Below are positions 1-9,238 of a stretch of 64,000 nt of DNA, piece after piece. Under the pieces are notes generated by a model. That model had not been told where the DNA came from and ran no database searches. It saw only the letters and a list, made by a program, of their open reading frames with translations. Origin of the DNA: BJ22 sp021298375. GTDB taxonomy: Bacteria; Planctomycetota; Planctomycetia; Pirellulales; Pirellulaceae. Position 1 is the stretch's first letter. Each line of letters starts with the position of its first letter. Position numbers and translations under genes: made by a program. The DNA is taken from NCBI GenBank assembly GCA_046343015.1, contig JBKDOL010000132.1:1-64000 (forward strand). The letters run 5' to 3'.

Positions 1-130
1 GCTACCTTGCGCTACCTTGCGCTACCTTGCGCTACCTTGCGCTACCTTGCGCTACCTTGCGCTACCTTGCGCTACCTTGCGCTACCTTGCGCTACCTTGC
101 GCTACCTTGCGCTACCTTGCGCTACCTGGC
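1..130. repeat. 10-bp tandem array at window edge
   Basis: Twelve perfect head-to-tail copies of the 10-mer gctaccttgc fill positions 1-120, followed by two diverged units. The array runs off the left edge, so its full length is unknown. A 10-nt unit shifts frame at each copy, and the short open frame through it is simply the repeat translated; I do not regard it as coding. Several other minisatellites lie between genes in this window. Confidence 0.95.
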
Positions 131-739
131 GTTACCGGGCAAGTGAGAACTCGCGCTGCGTGAGCCCCGCTTGCTGGTTGTTTGTTCGGCCATCCGAGGG
201 CCGATTCTCGAACCGCCGAGCGCAAAACCGGCAGGGACACCACAATCGTACCGCTCTGCCAAGCAAAGAACCGACACAACCGTCAGAGTCATCGCATTTC
301 GGGGCCCTGACGCCCGCACGAATGGGTTTGACAAGCTGATTCTGACCCGCGGCGGGAAAAGCCAGCAGCCAGAACCGATCCGGTCGAGATCCGCCGAAAA
401 GGTAGCGGAGAGGGGGCGAATCGAACCAGCGGCGTTCGGGGGCCGCGGCGGCCAGCGCCTGATCGGTCAGGTCAAAGTGCGAGTGGCCGTAGGGGGGGCG
501 CTGGGAATCGTGTTTGGCTCTTGCCCGACCCGGTTCCAAGGCCTTGATTTCTTTCCAAAACCCTGACGGGCATTTCCCCTTTTCGAATTGGACCGGGTTA
601 AACTGTGAAGCGACCAAGTAAGTCCTCGGCCAAGACCTGATCGGGTCAGTCGGGGCGGTGAGGTCGCTCCGCAGTTAAGTCCAACCGGGGGTGCTTCGCC
701 GTGGTCGGTTTCGTTCACACCTCTGCCTCGAGACTTGCC
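131..739. other. Intergenic stretch without a recognisable gene
   Basis: Open frames exist on both strands here, but their translations are rich in Arg, Pro, Ser and Cys, show no domain or motif, and lack a ribosome binding site. I see no tRNA-like or terminator-like structure. The last part presumably holds the promoter of the Asp-box propeller gene that starts at 740, but no clear -35/-10 pair was found. Confidence 0.5.
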
Positions 740-3082
740 ATGTTTATTCGGAAGCCCTTAAGACTTGCCTTGATCGTGCCGCTGCTCGCGGCCAGTTTGC
801 TGTCTGCTCAGGATTTCAAAGCGCCATTGCTCGACCATGCTGGTCGAATCAAGAACTACGAGCAGCATCTGCAGATGCGTTCCAGTTCGCCGTATCAGGA
901 GTACAAGTGGAAGCATATCGGTCCGCTTTCGATGTGCGGTCGCGTGACCGACATTGCCAAGCCGCTCGACAAGCCGCATACCTTTTATATCTCGACTGCC
1001 TCGGGCGGTGTCTGGAAAACGGAAAACGAAGGGACAACTTGGGTTCCGCTGTTTGAAGATGCTCCCTCGGCTTCGACGGGAACCGTTGCGGTTGACCCCC
1101 AGAACTCCGAGACGCTTTGGGTTGGCACTGGCGAGTCCAACATTTTCCGCAGCACCATGGCCGGCACTGGTGTCTACAAGTCACTCGACGGGGGGAAGAC
1201 GTGGAAATACATGGGGCTGGGAGAGAGCCAGCACATTGCCCGAATCGTGATTCATCCCAAGGATTCGAACACGGTTTACGTTGCCGCCTGCGGCAATGAA
1301 TACACGCCCAATCCTGACCGCGGTGTCTACAAGACAACCGACGGTGGAGTGACCTGGGCCAAGGTGCTGTTCGAGGACGAAATGACCGGTGCCATCGACT
1401 TGGTGATTGACCCGGCAGAAAGCGAGACGCTGTACGCCTCGATGTGGCATCGGATTCGTCGGCCTTGGAGTGATCCGCTTCCCGGCCCGGGCGGGGGCGT
1501 TTACAAGACGGCTGACGGCGGAAAAACGTGGACGCGGCTCACCAAGGGGTTACCCGCGCAGGGTGTCGCCGGTCGAACGGGGTTGGCGATCGCAGCCAGC
1601 CAGCCGAATACGGTCTACGCCATTGTCGATAGTCACGAAGTCGTCGGACAAGCTGACGACGGCCAGCGCGACAGCTATGGCCGGGTTCGCGGAGAAATCA
1701 AGAAAGGTGCGGAAGTCTACCGTTCGGACGACCGGGGCGAGAATTGGCAATTGGTCAGTGGCGAAGACCGGGCAATGCGCGGACTGCATTCGACTTACGG
1801 CTGGGTCTTCGGGCAAATTCGGGTCGACCCGACCAACCCCGAGGTGATTTATGTCATGGGCGTGCCGCTGCTCAAGAGCGAAGACGGGGGCAAGTCATTC
1901 AAGGGGCTGAACTACCGTGGCCTGCATTCTGACCACCATGCCCTCTGGATCGACCCTGCCAACCCCGAGTACCTGATCAACGGCAACGACGGTGGAATCA
2001 ACCTTTCCTATGACGGCGGCAAGACTTGGAAGAACATCGAAAACCTGCCGGTCGTGCAGTTTTATAATGTCGCGGTCGACTGGGCCAAGCCCTTCAACGT
2101 CTACGGCTCGATTCAGGACAACATGAGCTGGACCGGTCCCTCGGATCATGACCCGCGCAGAGGCGACCCGAATGCCTGGAAGCCGACCGCTGGGGGCGAG
2201 GCGAGCTACCATGCGGTTGACCCAAATGATCCGAACACGCTTTACTCGGAATCGTTTTACGGTTCGATCATGCGGACCAACGTTGCCACCGGTGAGACCA
2301 AGCAAATCAAGCCCGAGTCGCCGGACGACCAGCCGCTGCGAGGGCAATGGCTCGCTCCGTTCCAACTTTCGTCGCACAACTCGCAGGTGGTTTATCACGG
2401 AATGAACCGGGTGTTTCGTTCGCTGAACCGGGGCGACACGTGGGAGTGTATCAGCCCCGATCTGACGCACAACGATCCGCAGAAGCAGGGGAACATCTCC
2501 TTTGCCACGATTACGACGTTGAGTGAATCGCCGCTGAAGTTTGGTCTGCTTTACGCCGGTACGGATGATGGGCGGGTGCACGTCACGCGAGATCATGGTT
2601 TAACCTGGACCGAGATCACCAAGGGGCTGCCACCTCTGAAGTGGGCCTCGCGCGTTTGGGCCTCCAAGTTCAAGGAAGGGACTGTTTACCTGACTTTGAA
2701 CGGCAAGACTGACAATGATTTTCAGGCGTACGTTTATCGCTCGGATGATTATGGAGCGACGTGGCAGGATATTGCCGCTGGAATTCCCGGCGGTCCGATC
2801 AACGTCATCAAGGAAGACCCCAAGCATGCCGGCTTGCTTTACGTCGGTTCGGACCTTGGAGTCTATGTCAGCTCCGATGACGGCGCGACCTGGCAAGTGC
2901 TCGGTAGTGAATTGCCGCTGACTTTCGTTCACGACCTGGTGATTCATCCGCGGGATAACATTTGCGTGATCGCGACGCACGGGCGGGGGATGTTCACGCT
3001 CGATGTGCGGCCGTTGCAGCGGGCCGTTGGGCGTCAGCGATCGCCCGGCGAAGACGCCGACCCCGAGGCCGAGGGGAAGTAG
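740..3082 (+). CDS. Exported BNR/Asp-box beta-propeller protein (VPS10/sortilin-like)
   Basis: A 780-aa protein. The ATG at 740 is preferred over an in-frame GTG at 701 because it begins directly with a signal peptide (basic MFIRK, hydrophobic core, LLSAQ cleavage region). The body carries about ten Asp-box motifs of the S/T-x-D-x-G-x-T-W type, for example SLDGGKTW, TTDGGVTW, TADGGKTW, SYDGGKTW, SDDYGATW and SSDDGATW. These mark blades of sialidase/VPS10-like propellers, and the protein probably forms two stacked propellers. In planctomycetes such proteins are exported; some relatives bind or cleave glycans, but no catalytic residues are evident here, so function is open. It appears monocistronic; the next gene lies 550 nt downstream. 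Confidence 0.85.
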   Translation: MFIRKPLRLALIVPLLAASLLSAQDFKAPLLDHAGRIKNYEQHLQMRSSSPYQEYKWKHIGPLSMCGRVTDIAKPLDKPHTFYISTASGGVWKTENEGTTWVPLFEDAPSASTGTVAVDPQNSETLWVGTGESNIFRSTMAGTGVYKSLDGGKTWKYMGLGESQHIARIVIHPKDSNTVYVAACGNEYTPNPDRGVYKTTDGGVTWAKVLFEDEMTGAIDLVIDPAESETLYASMWHRIRRPWSDPLPGPGGGVYKTADGGKTWTRLTKGLPAQGVAGRTGLAIAASQPNTVYAIVDSHEVVGQADDGQRDSYGRVRGEIKKGAEVYRSDDRGENWQLVSGEDRAMRGLHSTYGWVFGQIRVDPTNPEVIYVMGVPLLKSEDGGKSFKGLNYRGLHSDHHALWIDPANPEYLINGNDGGINLSYDGGKTWKNIENLPVVQFYNVAVDWAKPFNVYGSIQDNMSWTGPSDHDPRRGDPNAWKPTAGGEASYHAVDPNDPNTLYSESFYGSIMRTNVATGETKQIKPESPDDQPLRGQWLAPFQLSSHNSQVVYHGMNRVFRSLNRGDTWECISPDLTHNDPQKQGNISFATITTLSESPLKFGLLYAGTDDGRVHVTRDHGLTWTEITKGLPPLKWASRVWASKFKEGTVYLTLNGKTDNDFQAYVYRSDDYGATWQDIAAGIPGGPINVIKEDPKHAGLLYVGSDLGVYVSSDDGATWQVLGSELPLTFVHDLVIHPRDNICVIATHGRGMFTLDVRPLQRAVGRQRSPGEDADPEAEGK

Positions 3083-3629
3083 CGGGTGGGGGCAAGATGT
3101 GAGCCTGGCGCGAATCGCCGCGGCCGAGGGGCGTTCGCGTTTAGCTGCCGCCCCGGCCGCTCGGTTGCCAGCGTTTGGCCCGCCTGATTTTTCGGGTCCG
3201 ATGAACTTGGTCCGACCAGCCCGACGCCCCGCAGCGCTGCTCCAGCCCAGTGGAGGAGTTGCCATCTATCCGTTGCCTTGGTGGACTGGGTGTTCGCCGT
3301 ACCATTTGACTCAATCCTGAACGATGGCTTTGCCAAACTGCTTAGCCGCTCGTTCGTATAGCCCCTTTTAGTCACTTGGCTATCTGGGACACGGGAGAGA
3401 CCTGGCGGCTTTTTCCCGTTTTGCCCCGAGCTTGTCGGCGGGAATGGGTGGGAAATGGGTTCGAATCGTGTGAGACGGATGCTTCGCTCGCCCCTGAGAC
3501 GACAGTATTCCGCTGTACCGGTTTGGGCGTTTCGCTAGACTGGACGCAGATTGATCGCGGCCGGGAGTCAAGCCACCCGGTTCGCTGATGGTTGGCTTGA
3601 TACGGTTTTCTTGACTCGAGGAGAAACGC
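3083..3629. other. Intergenic stretch upstream of the selenoprotein candidate
   Basis: About 550 nt with no convincing open frame on either strand. The end contains the ribosome binding site GGAGAAACGC directly before the ATG at 3630. No terminator with a T-tract was recognised for the preceding propeller gene. Confidence 0.5.
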
Positions 3630-5024
3630 ATGAACAAGAGTTGGTTGAGGCTGGGGGCTGTGGCGTTTGCCGCGGCATTCAGCCTGCCCGCGTTCCTGAC
3701 ACCGGCTGCGGCAGCAGTGTTGCCGCTGGCGTGGCAGGAAGGCGAGGCGGAAAAGTCCGGCGAGGAGCCGGCGCAGGAGCCGCAGACGCCCGAGGAAAAG
3801 CTGGCGGCTTGGCAACAGGACTATCAGGAGCAGATGACCAAGTTCAGCCAAGCTGCGCGAGCTGCAAAGACGCCCGAAGAGCGGGCTGAGGTCATGAAGC
3901 TCCAGCCGAGGCCGATGGAGTTCGTCGACAAGTTCATGGAGCTGGCACAGGAGAATCCGAAGACTCCGATCGCGGCCAAGGCCCTGGTCTGGGTGGCGAT
4001 GAACGGGCGGGGAACGCCGGCCAGCGCCGAGGCGACCAAGCGGCTGCTTGAAGACCATCCGGATTCGCTGGAAATCGGGACGGTCGTCCAAATGCTCGGC
4101 ATGGGGATGCCCGACCCGGGCAATGAGACGCTGCTGCGGAAGGTCATTGAGACCTCGCCGCATGCTGAAGTCCAAGCCAAAGCGACGTTCTCGCTGGCCA
4201 ATTTGCTCAAGCAAATGATCGACTTCAAAGGTCGGATGGACGCAGATCCGCAAATGGCCGAAGCGATGTCGCGGTCGCTGCCCAAGCCTTCACTGGAATA
4301 CCTCCAGGCGATCGGTACCGAGGCCAATCCGCTGGACAAGCTGAACGGTCGCATTGAGGAGTTGTATCAGAAGATTGTCGACGAGTATCCCGACGTGAAG
4401 TTGGGGAATCGCACGCTGGGCAAGGTCGCCGAGGGCGCCTTGTTTGAGATGCGTTATCTTTCGATCGGCAAGATTGCTCCCGACATCGAGGGCAAGGATT
4501 TTGACGAGGTGGCTTTCAAGCTGAGCGACTATCGCGGCAAGATCGTGGTGCTCGACTTCTGGGGCGATTGGTGAGGCCCGTGCCGGGCGATGTACCCCCA
4601 CGAGCGGTCGCTCGTGAAGCAGTTGTCTGACAAGCCGTTTGCCTTGATTGGCGTGAACAGTGACAAAGATCTCGATTCGATTCGCGAGATCGTGAAAGAG
4701 AAAAATATTACTTGGCGGAGTTTCTGGAACGGACCGGAGGGAACCTCGGGCCCAATTTCCACCGCTTGGAATGTGAGTGGCTGGCCGACCATTTACGTCC
4801 TTGATGGCGAGGGCAAGATTCGGTTCAAGAATGTTCGCGGCGAGGCGATGGATAAGGCACTCGAGACCTTGTTCGCCGAAATGAAGCTCGACGTGAAGAT
4901 TACCCATGATGAGGAGGAAGGCGAGGGCGGAAGTGAAACGCCTTTGCCAGCTGCCAAAGAGCCGGTTGCCAAGGGCAAAGTGCTCCCGGCCACGCCTCTT
5001 CTGCCCCCCAAGGGTGGAGAGTAA
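3630..5024 (+). CDS. TlpA-type thioredoxin-fold protein with in-frame TGA (candidate selenoprotein, WUGPC)
   Basis: Reading through one TGA (4572-4574) gives a 464-aa exported protein. It has a signal peptide (residues 1-29, ending near AAAAV), a Glu/Gln/Pro-rich linker, a helical region (about 50-290) and a C-terminal TlpA/AhpC-TSA-like thioredoxin domain. The TGA falls at residue 315 within DFWGDW-TGA-GPC, exactly where the first Cys of the WCGPC motif belongs; Cys318 is the partner and GWP (Pro386) supplies the cis-proline. Without readthrough the fold would be cut inside its active site. A SECIS-like hairpin begins 24 nt after the TGA. The start is backed by the RBS GGAGAAACGC. Expected role: periplasmic thiol/disulfide or peroxide reductase with Sec at the attacking position. 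Alternative: a Cys-to-stop mutation or sequencing error. Selenocysteine genes (selA, selB, selC, selD) are not in this window. Confidence 0.8.
4599..4616 (+). promoter_or_regulatory. SECIS-like hairpin downstream of the in-frame TGA
   Basis: CACGAGC (4599-4605) and GCTCGTG (4610-4616) form a perfect 7-bp stem capped by the loop GGTC (4606-4609). The loop starts 32 nt after the TGA. Bacterial SECIS elements need a hairpin shortly after the UGA with a conserved G at the start of the loop, and the E. coli fdhF SECIS loop also contains GGUC. The hairpin lies inside the coding sequence (His-Glu-Arg-Ser-Leu-Val). A second small stem, GCCCG-TGC-CGGGC (4576-4588), lies between TGA and SECIS. I do not see the bulged U of the E. 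coli element. Confidence 0.7.
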
Positions 5025-5100
5025 CTTCTGCTCTGCTGAGCCGGAACGGAGCGGCCAGCTGGGAAAAAATCTGCTGAAGGCTCACATTCAGCTTCTTCTC

Positions 5101-5136
5101 ACCCCTGCGGCCGGGATTGGTCGCAGGGGTTTTTTT
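5101..5136 (+). terminator. Intrinsic terminator after the TlpA-type gene
   Basis: ACCCCTGCG (5101-5109) pairs with CGCAGGGGT (5122-5130), followed by a run of seven T. This is a strong rho-independent terminator 76 nt after the stop at 5024, so the downstream PEP-CTERM gene is a separate unit. Confidence 0.9.
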
Positions 5137-5320
5137 ATGGGGCTGCGACCGCAGGACTCGGTGTTTGGTTTGACCCTCGCCGAGGTCTGAACTAGATTGG
5201 GTACGTCGTGGGGATGGTGACGGCCGTAACGGCTGTACCGCCGCTGCGGGTGCTCCTTGGCTCCTCCCCACGCGCTCTTCCATGTCTTTCACCACGGGTT
5301 TACACGGGTTTAGTTGCATC

Positions 5321-6280
5321 ATGAGCATTTCTTGGGTTTACGCTGTCAACCGTCTTGTTGCGGCTTTGGTAGCGGCAGTCGGGGTGTTTGCTGGGGCCAA
5401 TCTCGGGTTCGCTGACCTTCTGGTCTCGGACAATTTCGGGAATCAGATTGTGCGCTACGATCAAGACACAGGCGCCGTTCTGGGAACGCTGGTTTCGGGT
5501 GGGCAGCTGAATGGTCCGGTCGGAATGCGGCTGGATGGCAACGGCGACCTGCTGGTCGCCAACCAGGGCGACGGACGGATTCTCAAGTACAACGTGATCA
5601 CCGGTGCCTATCTGGGAGATTTTTACAACGGCTCCGCTCTTTCCAGCCCGGCTGACTTGCGTTTTGGCACCGACGGCAATCTGTACGTTGCCAACTTCAG
5701 CGGCAACTCAGTCAGCCGCTTGGATTCGGCTGGGACATTCCTCGGGGCTTACACCAATGGCGGGCCGCTGGGCGGAAACTCGTCCTTCGCGTTTAACAGT
5801 GCGGGCGAGCTGTTTGTCGGCAATTTTGGGGCCGGTCAAGTCCTGCGCTACGATTCGACGGGAAATTATGTCGGTGTTTTTGCCTCGGGACTGATGGGCG
5901 CTTCTGGACTCGTGTTTGACGCCGATGGGGACCTGTGGCTGACTTCGCTGATGGGCCATCAGGTGACGGAACTCGACGGCTCCGGAAGCGTCAAGACGCA
6001 ATTCACGACCAACTTTGGGACCCTAACCGAGACCTTTCCCTCGCACATTTTGTTCGCTCCCGGCAACCCCAGTGAACTGTGGGTCTCGCTCACCGGTGCT
6101 GGCGGGGTGTATAAATACCTGACGGATGGAACCTTCCTCGGTCCCAAGACCTTGGGCAATGCCTTGCTCGTTCCGGGCCAATCGCTGATTGTTTCTGCGG
6201 TTCCCGAACCGGGTACCGGTTTGCTTTTGGCTGGTACTGCGGTTTTGCTGACTGGACTGCGCCGCCGCCGGGCGGGTTGA
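5321..6280 (+). CDS. PEP-CTERM-anchored NHL/YVTN-type beta-propeller protein
   Basis: A 319-aa exported protein. The ATG at 5321 is chosen because it opens a good signal peptide (MSISWVYAV..LGFAD); an upstream ATG at 5282 would add 13 residues. The body contains repeated blades such as DLLVSDNFGNQIVRYD, DLLVANQGDGRILKYN and ELFVGNFGAGQVLRYD, typical of NHL/SMP-30-like propellers. The C-terminus is a classic PEP-CTERM tripartite signal: VPEPGTG, a hydrophobic helix, and the Arg cluster RRRR. Such proteins are recognised by exosortase-type transpeptidases and displayed at the surface or in exopolysaccharide. No exosortase is in this window. It is flanked by terminators on both sides and is therefore probably monocistronic. 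Confidence 0.85.
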   Translation: MSISWVYAVNRLVAALVAAVGVFAGANLGFADLLVSDNFGNQIVRYDQDTGAVLGTLVSGGQLNGPVGMRLDGNGDLLVANQGDGRILKYNVITGAYLGDFYNGSALSSPADLRFGTDGNLYVANFSGNSVSRLDSAGTFLGAYTNGGPLGGNSSFAFNSAGELFVGNFGAGQVLRYDSTGNYVGVFASGLMGASGLVFDADGDLWLTSLMGHQVTELDGSGSVKTQFTTNFGTLTETFPSHILFAPGNPSELWVSLTGAGGVYKYLTDGTFLGPKTLGNALLVPGQSLIVSAVPEPGTGLLLAGTAVLLTGLRRRRAG

Positions 6281-6353
6281 GCCGCAAGGCGGTTTCGCCT
6301 CGGCGCTCGCCTGAGGGTTTCCTCGCCTGAGTGTTCCCTCGAATGAGAACAGG

Positions 6354-6380
6354 ACGCGGTTCATTGAGCCGCGTTTTTTT
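6354..6380 (+). terminator. Intrinsic terminator after the PEP-CTERM gene
   Basis: ACGCGG (6354-6359) pairs with CCGCGT (6369-6374) across a 9-nt loop and runs into seven T residues (6374-6380). Confidence 0.85.
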
Positions 6381-6462
6381 ATGGACCTTGAAGGACCCTT
6401 GGCGGGCCACTTCCCGGGGAGCTTAGGGAAGCCGCCGAACTGATTGAACTCAGGAGAAACAG

Positions 6463-7527
6463 ATGAGCCGCTCACTTGCTCGCCAAACGGCAATCTTGCA
6501 CCGCGGGTTCACGCTGATTGAACTGCTGGTTGTGATTGCGATTATCGGGATACTGGTTGGCTTGCTGCTGCCAGCAGTACAAGGGGTCCGCGAGGCGGCT
6601 CGACGGACTCAATGCCTGAACAATATGCGTCAACTCGGATTGGCGACGCTGAACTTCGAGAGTGCCCGCCGAGTCTATCCGGTCGGGGCCGAGTCCAAGC
6701 CTTACCCCGGCAACCCTTCGTACCCGCACAACTTTTACCGCTGGAGTGTGCTGGCTCATTTAACCCCCTACCTCGAACAGAGTAACGCCTACAACACGCT
6801 GAACCTTTCGGTGCCGCTGTTTACTCCGGGCGGTTTCTCCATTTCTCCCGAAAATCGGGTGGCGGCCGGTTTGCTCGTGGGAACGTTTCTTTGCCCCAGC
6901 GACCAAGGCGTTCCCGTTTCCTCGGGCTACGGCGTAACCAATCTCGGTCCGACCAACTACGCTGGCTGTGCCGGGACCGGAGCAGGGGGGGGAACCCCGT
7001 TCAAAGACGAAGGAGCTGACGGTACGTTCTACGTCAACTCGGCGACTCGGGTGGCTGATTTTCTGGATGGCACCACGAACACCATTGCTTTTTCCGAGAG
7101 CACGCTCGGGACCGGGGACGAGAGCACGAGCAATCCGCAATTCGTCGCCAAGGACCCGGACACGGTCTATGGCTTCGTCTACCAGGCTCCGCTGACCGAG
7201 GCGCTGGCCGCCAGTGTCAACCAATGGAATGTCACCAACCGCCGCGGCTTCATGTGGATCAACGGCGAGTATCGCTGCACGCTGTACAACCATTACTATC
7301 CGCCAAACAGCCGCACGCCTGACTTGCTCGGTGTTCGTCTGGTCCATCCCACGCCGGACAAGCGGTTGACCGGTTACGGCTGGCGGGCGGCTCGCAGCCG
7401 CCATCCTGGTGGAGTGAATATCAGCCTCGCGGACGGCTCTACCCGCTTCATCACCGAAACGGTCGACATGGCGATTTGGCGCGGGCTGGCCACCCCCAAC
7501 GGCCGTGAAGTTCTCGGTGAGTTTTGA
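6463..7527 (+). CDS. DUF1559 pseudopilin-like protein
   Basis: A 354-aa protein with RBS AGGAGAAACAG before the ATG. Residues 14-40 are a type IV prepilin-like N-terminus: GFTLIELLVVIAIIGILVG with the cleavage Gly and Glu5 of the mature form. LLPAVQGVREAARR and a DUF1559/SBP_bac_10 domain follow. The C-terminus has the family signature HPGGVNISLADGSTRFI. Planctomycete genomes carry many such paralogues; they are thought to be processed by prepilin peptidase and to sit in the cell envelope, but their task is unknown. No pilus genes are adjacent. A second, divergent DUF1559-like protein lies at 58160-59779. Confidence 0.93.
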   Translation: MSRSLARQTAILHRGFTLIELLVVIAIIGILVGLLLPAVQGVREAARRTQCLNNMRQLGLATLNFESARRVYPVGAESKPYPGNPSYPHNFYRWSVLAHLTPYLEQSNAYNTLNLSVPLFTPGGFSISPENRVAAGLLVGTFLCPSDQGVPVSSGYGVTNLGPTNYAGCAGTGAGGGTPFKDEGADGTFYVNSATRVADFLDGTTNTIAFSESTLGTGDESTSNPQFVAKDPDTVYGFVYQAPLTEALAASVNQWNVTNRRGFMWINGEYRCTLYNHYYPPNSRTPDLLGVRLVHPTPDKRLTGYGWRAARSRHPGGVNISLADGSTRFITETVDMAIWRGLATPNGREVLGEF

Positions 7528-7562
7528 GTTACCGCCCATCAGCGGCGGGGGGAGGGAGGTCT

Positions 7563-7777
7563 CTCACGGAGACACAGAGGCACGGAGGAAGCAGCAGGAA
7601 TGCCAAAGGGGAGAGAATAATAGTTGATAGTTGTTGGACGAACACAAGGCCGGAAAATACATCCAGATCGCACACGGCCAAAAATAATCCCTAGCAACGA
7701 TCCACTAGACCAGTCTTCAACTAACAACTACCAACTTCTCTTTCCTATTTCCCCCCTTCCCACCGTGCCTCCGTGAG
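7563..7777. repeat. MITE-like inverted-repeat element
   Basis: The outer left segment CTCACGGAG..AGGCACGG (7563-7585) is matched in inverted orientation by CCGTGCCTCCGTGAG (7763-7777). Inner segments AGTTGATAGTTGTTGG (7622-7637) and CAACTAACAACTACCAACT (7718-7736) are also inverted copies of each other. The arms are imperfect, with an 8-nt insertion in the left one. There is no transposase or open frame of note inside. The whole 7528-7824 gap contains nothing else I recognise. Confidence 0.5.
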
Positions 7778-7824
7778 CGCCCCTTCTTCGTCCCCTCGCC
7801 AGGGCCTGACTGCTCACGAGAGCA

Positions 7825-8166
7825 TTACGACTCGCGGGCAGTGATGATTCGCCTCGAGTGGCACCTCTCGCGCAAAATGCGCGCCGGTAACTCGTACCAG
7901 TAGATCGGCTCGGCCTCCATGGCGCCGAACTCTTCGTCCGAAGTGAATTCGTCCTCCACCGGGAGTTCCAATTCATGCCGGTAAGGCCTCAGCGTTTCGC
8001 GGTCCTGATCGAGCACGACTTCGACCAGGCTTTTCGGATTGAATGCGCTGCAAGCCGTGTATTCCTCGGGATGGAGTCGATATCGGCGAGTGGAATCCGG
8101 AAAGCCGTTGCGGATCAGTTCCTCGGCTTCGGCATGTGGCAGAAACAGGTAGAGCTTGATGCGCAT
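7825..8166 (-). CDS. Conserved-looking hypothetical protein, 113 aa
   Basis: The frame begins at ATG 8166 (MRIKLYLFLPHAEAEEL); an upstream TTG would add seven residues without a better ribosome site. The protein is acidic (PVEDEFTSDEEF) with a hydrophobic N-terminal strand and no signal peptide, zinc site or membrane helix. Normal amino acid composition and lack of a competing frame argue that it is real. I do not recognise the family. It points away from the tRNA-Asp gene and abuts the MITE-like element at its 3' side. Confidence 0.6.
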   Translation of the reverse strand: MRIKLYLFLPHAEAEELIRNGFPDSTRRYRLHPEEYTACSAFNPKSLVEVVLDQDRETLRPYRHELELPVEDEFTSDEEFGAMEAEPIYWYELPARILRERCHSRRIITARES

Positions 8167-8414
8167 GGATGGTGACTCGGTGGCCAAATTGGTCGCGGCG
8201 ATAATGGGTTACTTCGAAACGCTTTCGGCCGTCGCAGCCAAGCATCAGGGGGGCGTGGGGATGGCAGCCCTGACCAGCATTGGATGCTCGCTTTTTCGTT
8301 GGTCTTTCTGATCGGCTGGCCGGCGTGTTTATCCCTTTCGAATTGCCTGCCCGATTTTCCAGTCTGCCCGGGCGCTTTGCTGACCGATCCACCGGGACCG
8401 ACGGCCCGTCGCGA

Positions 8415-8499
8415 ACGTTTGCCCCACCGTTTGCCCCACCGGTTGCACTGCCGGTTGCACTGCCGTTTGCACTGCCGGTTGCACTAACGGTTGCACCTG
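8415..8499. repeat. 12-bp tandem minisatellite
   Basis: About seven imperfect copies of a 12-mer such as ccggttgcactg, with variants cgtttgccccac at the left end. It sits between the 113-aa hypothetical gene and the tRNA terminator. The rest of the gap 8188-8572 shows no gene. Confidence 0.85.
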
Positions 8500-8572
8500 C
8501 TGGAGACTTTTGTGTTCAAAACCGGACCACTCCTGACAAGCTGGGGGGGCGTGTCGATTCGGCCCGCGCACA

Positions 8573-8609
8573 AAAAAACCCTGCGAATCTTTCGATTTCG
8601 CAGGGTTTG
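8573..8609 (-). terminator. Intrinsic terminator of tRNA-Asp
   Basis: On the minus strand CCCTGCGAA pairs with TTCGCAGGG across a short loop and is followed by seven T residues (plus-strand A-run at about 8573-8579). It lies immediately downstream of the tRNA gene transcribed in the same direction. Confidence 0.9.
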
Positions 8610-8614
8610 TTCAG

Positions 8615-8688
8615 CGAGGTCGACGGGGCTCGAACCCGCAACCTCCGGCGTGACAGGCCGGTGCTCTAACCAATTGAGCTACGACCCC
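8615..8688 (-). tRNA. tRNA-Asp (GTC)
   Basis: A 74-nt cloverleaf read from the minus strand. The acceptor arm GGGGTCG pairs with CGACCTC (one G-U pair), the discriminator base is G, the D arm contains AGCTCAATTGGTTAGAGC, the anticodon stem CCGGC/GCCGG encloses the loop CTGTCAC with anticodon GTC, and the T arm is GCGGGTTCGAGCCCCGT. CCA is not encoded. It appears to be a single-gene transcript ending at the terminator directly downstream. Confidence 0.97.
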
Positions 8689-9238
8689 TCGGTTTCGTCT
8701 CAGACGACCGGCCAGCGTTGCCAAGTCGGATGAAAACCGACCTGATGCCACTCAGCCAACCGTCCCTCAAACCGGGCAGGGTACCCAGCTGGAACAATCA
8801 AATCCCCCGGTTCGCCGAAGCCAAAAAACGCTGGCCAACCGCTTGGGAAGTAGAGAAATTTAGCCTCCGATTCCGACCTTGGCAAGCCCGCAGAGGTTCG
8901 GATTTGGCAGGATAAAGCTCGGAAAAATCGGCAAAACCAGTCTGATCTCCGGTTCGAGTTTCCGGATTCCCCCCAGCCGCAAAATTTGCCGGGGTTTAGT
9001 GAAAGCTAGGCTTGGAAAGAAAACGGAACCCCTGTGTCCTCTGTTTCGCATCGCTGACCCGAGCTTGAGCCGATCCCAAGCCGGGCAAATCGCGCGGCGG
9101 CGGACGACTTCGGTGTTCCCCCCCCGAGCCCGTCTACGGGCCCGGGAATTCGGCTTCCTTCCTTCCTTCCTCCTCCTCAAATCGGAAATTGATGATCCGG
9201 TTTCAACAACTGTCCTTCTGTTACCTTGGGTACCGCGT
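8689..9238. other. Intergenic stretch, no supported gene
   Basis: A minus-strand frame of 172 codons spans part of it, but the product is Arg/Ser-rich, contains no domain and has no start signal, so I treat it as spurious. A pyrimidine-rich ccttccttcctcctcc tract lies near 9160-9177. The 5' part must contain the tRNA-Asp promoter, which I could not pinpoint. Confidence 0.45.

Noticed and set aside
1..130. CRISPR array at the left edge, and other repeat clusters as CRISPR
   Set aside because: Units are 9-22 bp and directly adjacent, with no spacers of unique sequence, and no cas gene is present.
132..617. 161-codon minus-strand frame near the window start
   Set aside because: No motif, no ribosome site, unusual composition rich in Arg, Pro and Cys; considered chance.
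4590..5024. A separate 144-aa gene beginning at ATG 4590
   Set aside because: It starts in the middle of a thioredoxin active-site motif, has no good ribosome binding site of its own and is in frame with the upstream part across the TGA, so it is treated as the continuation of the selenoprotein candidate.
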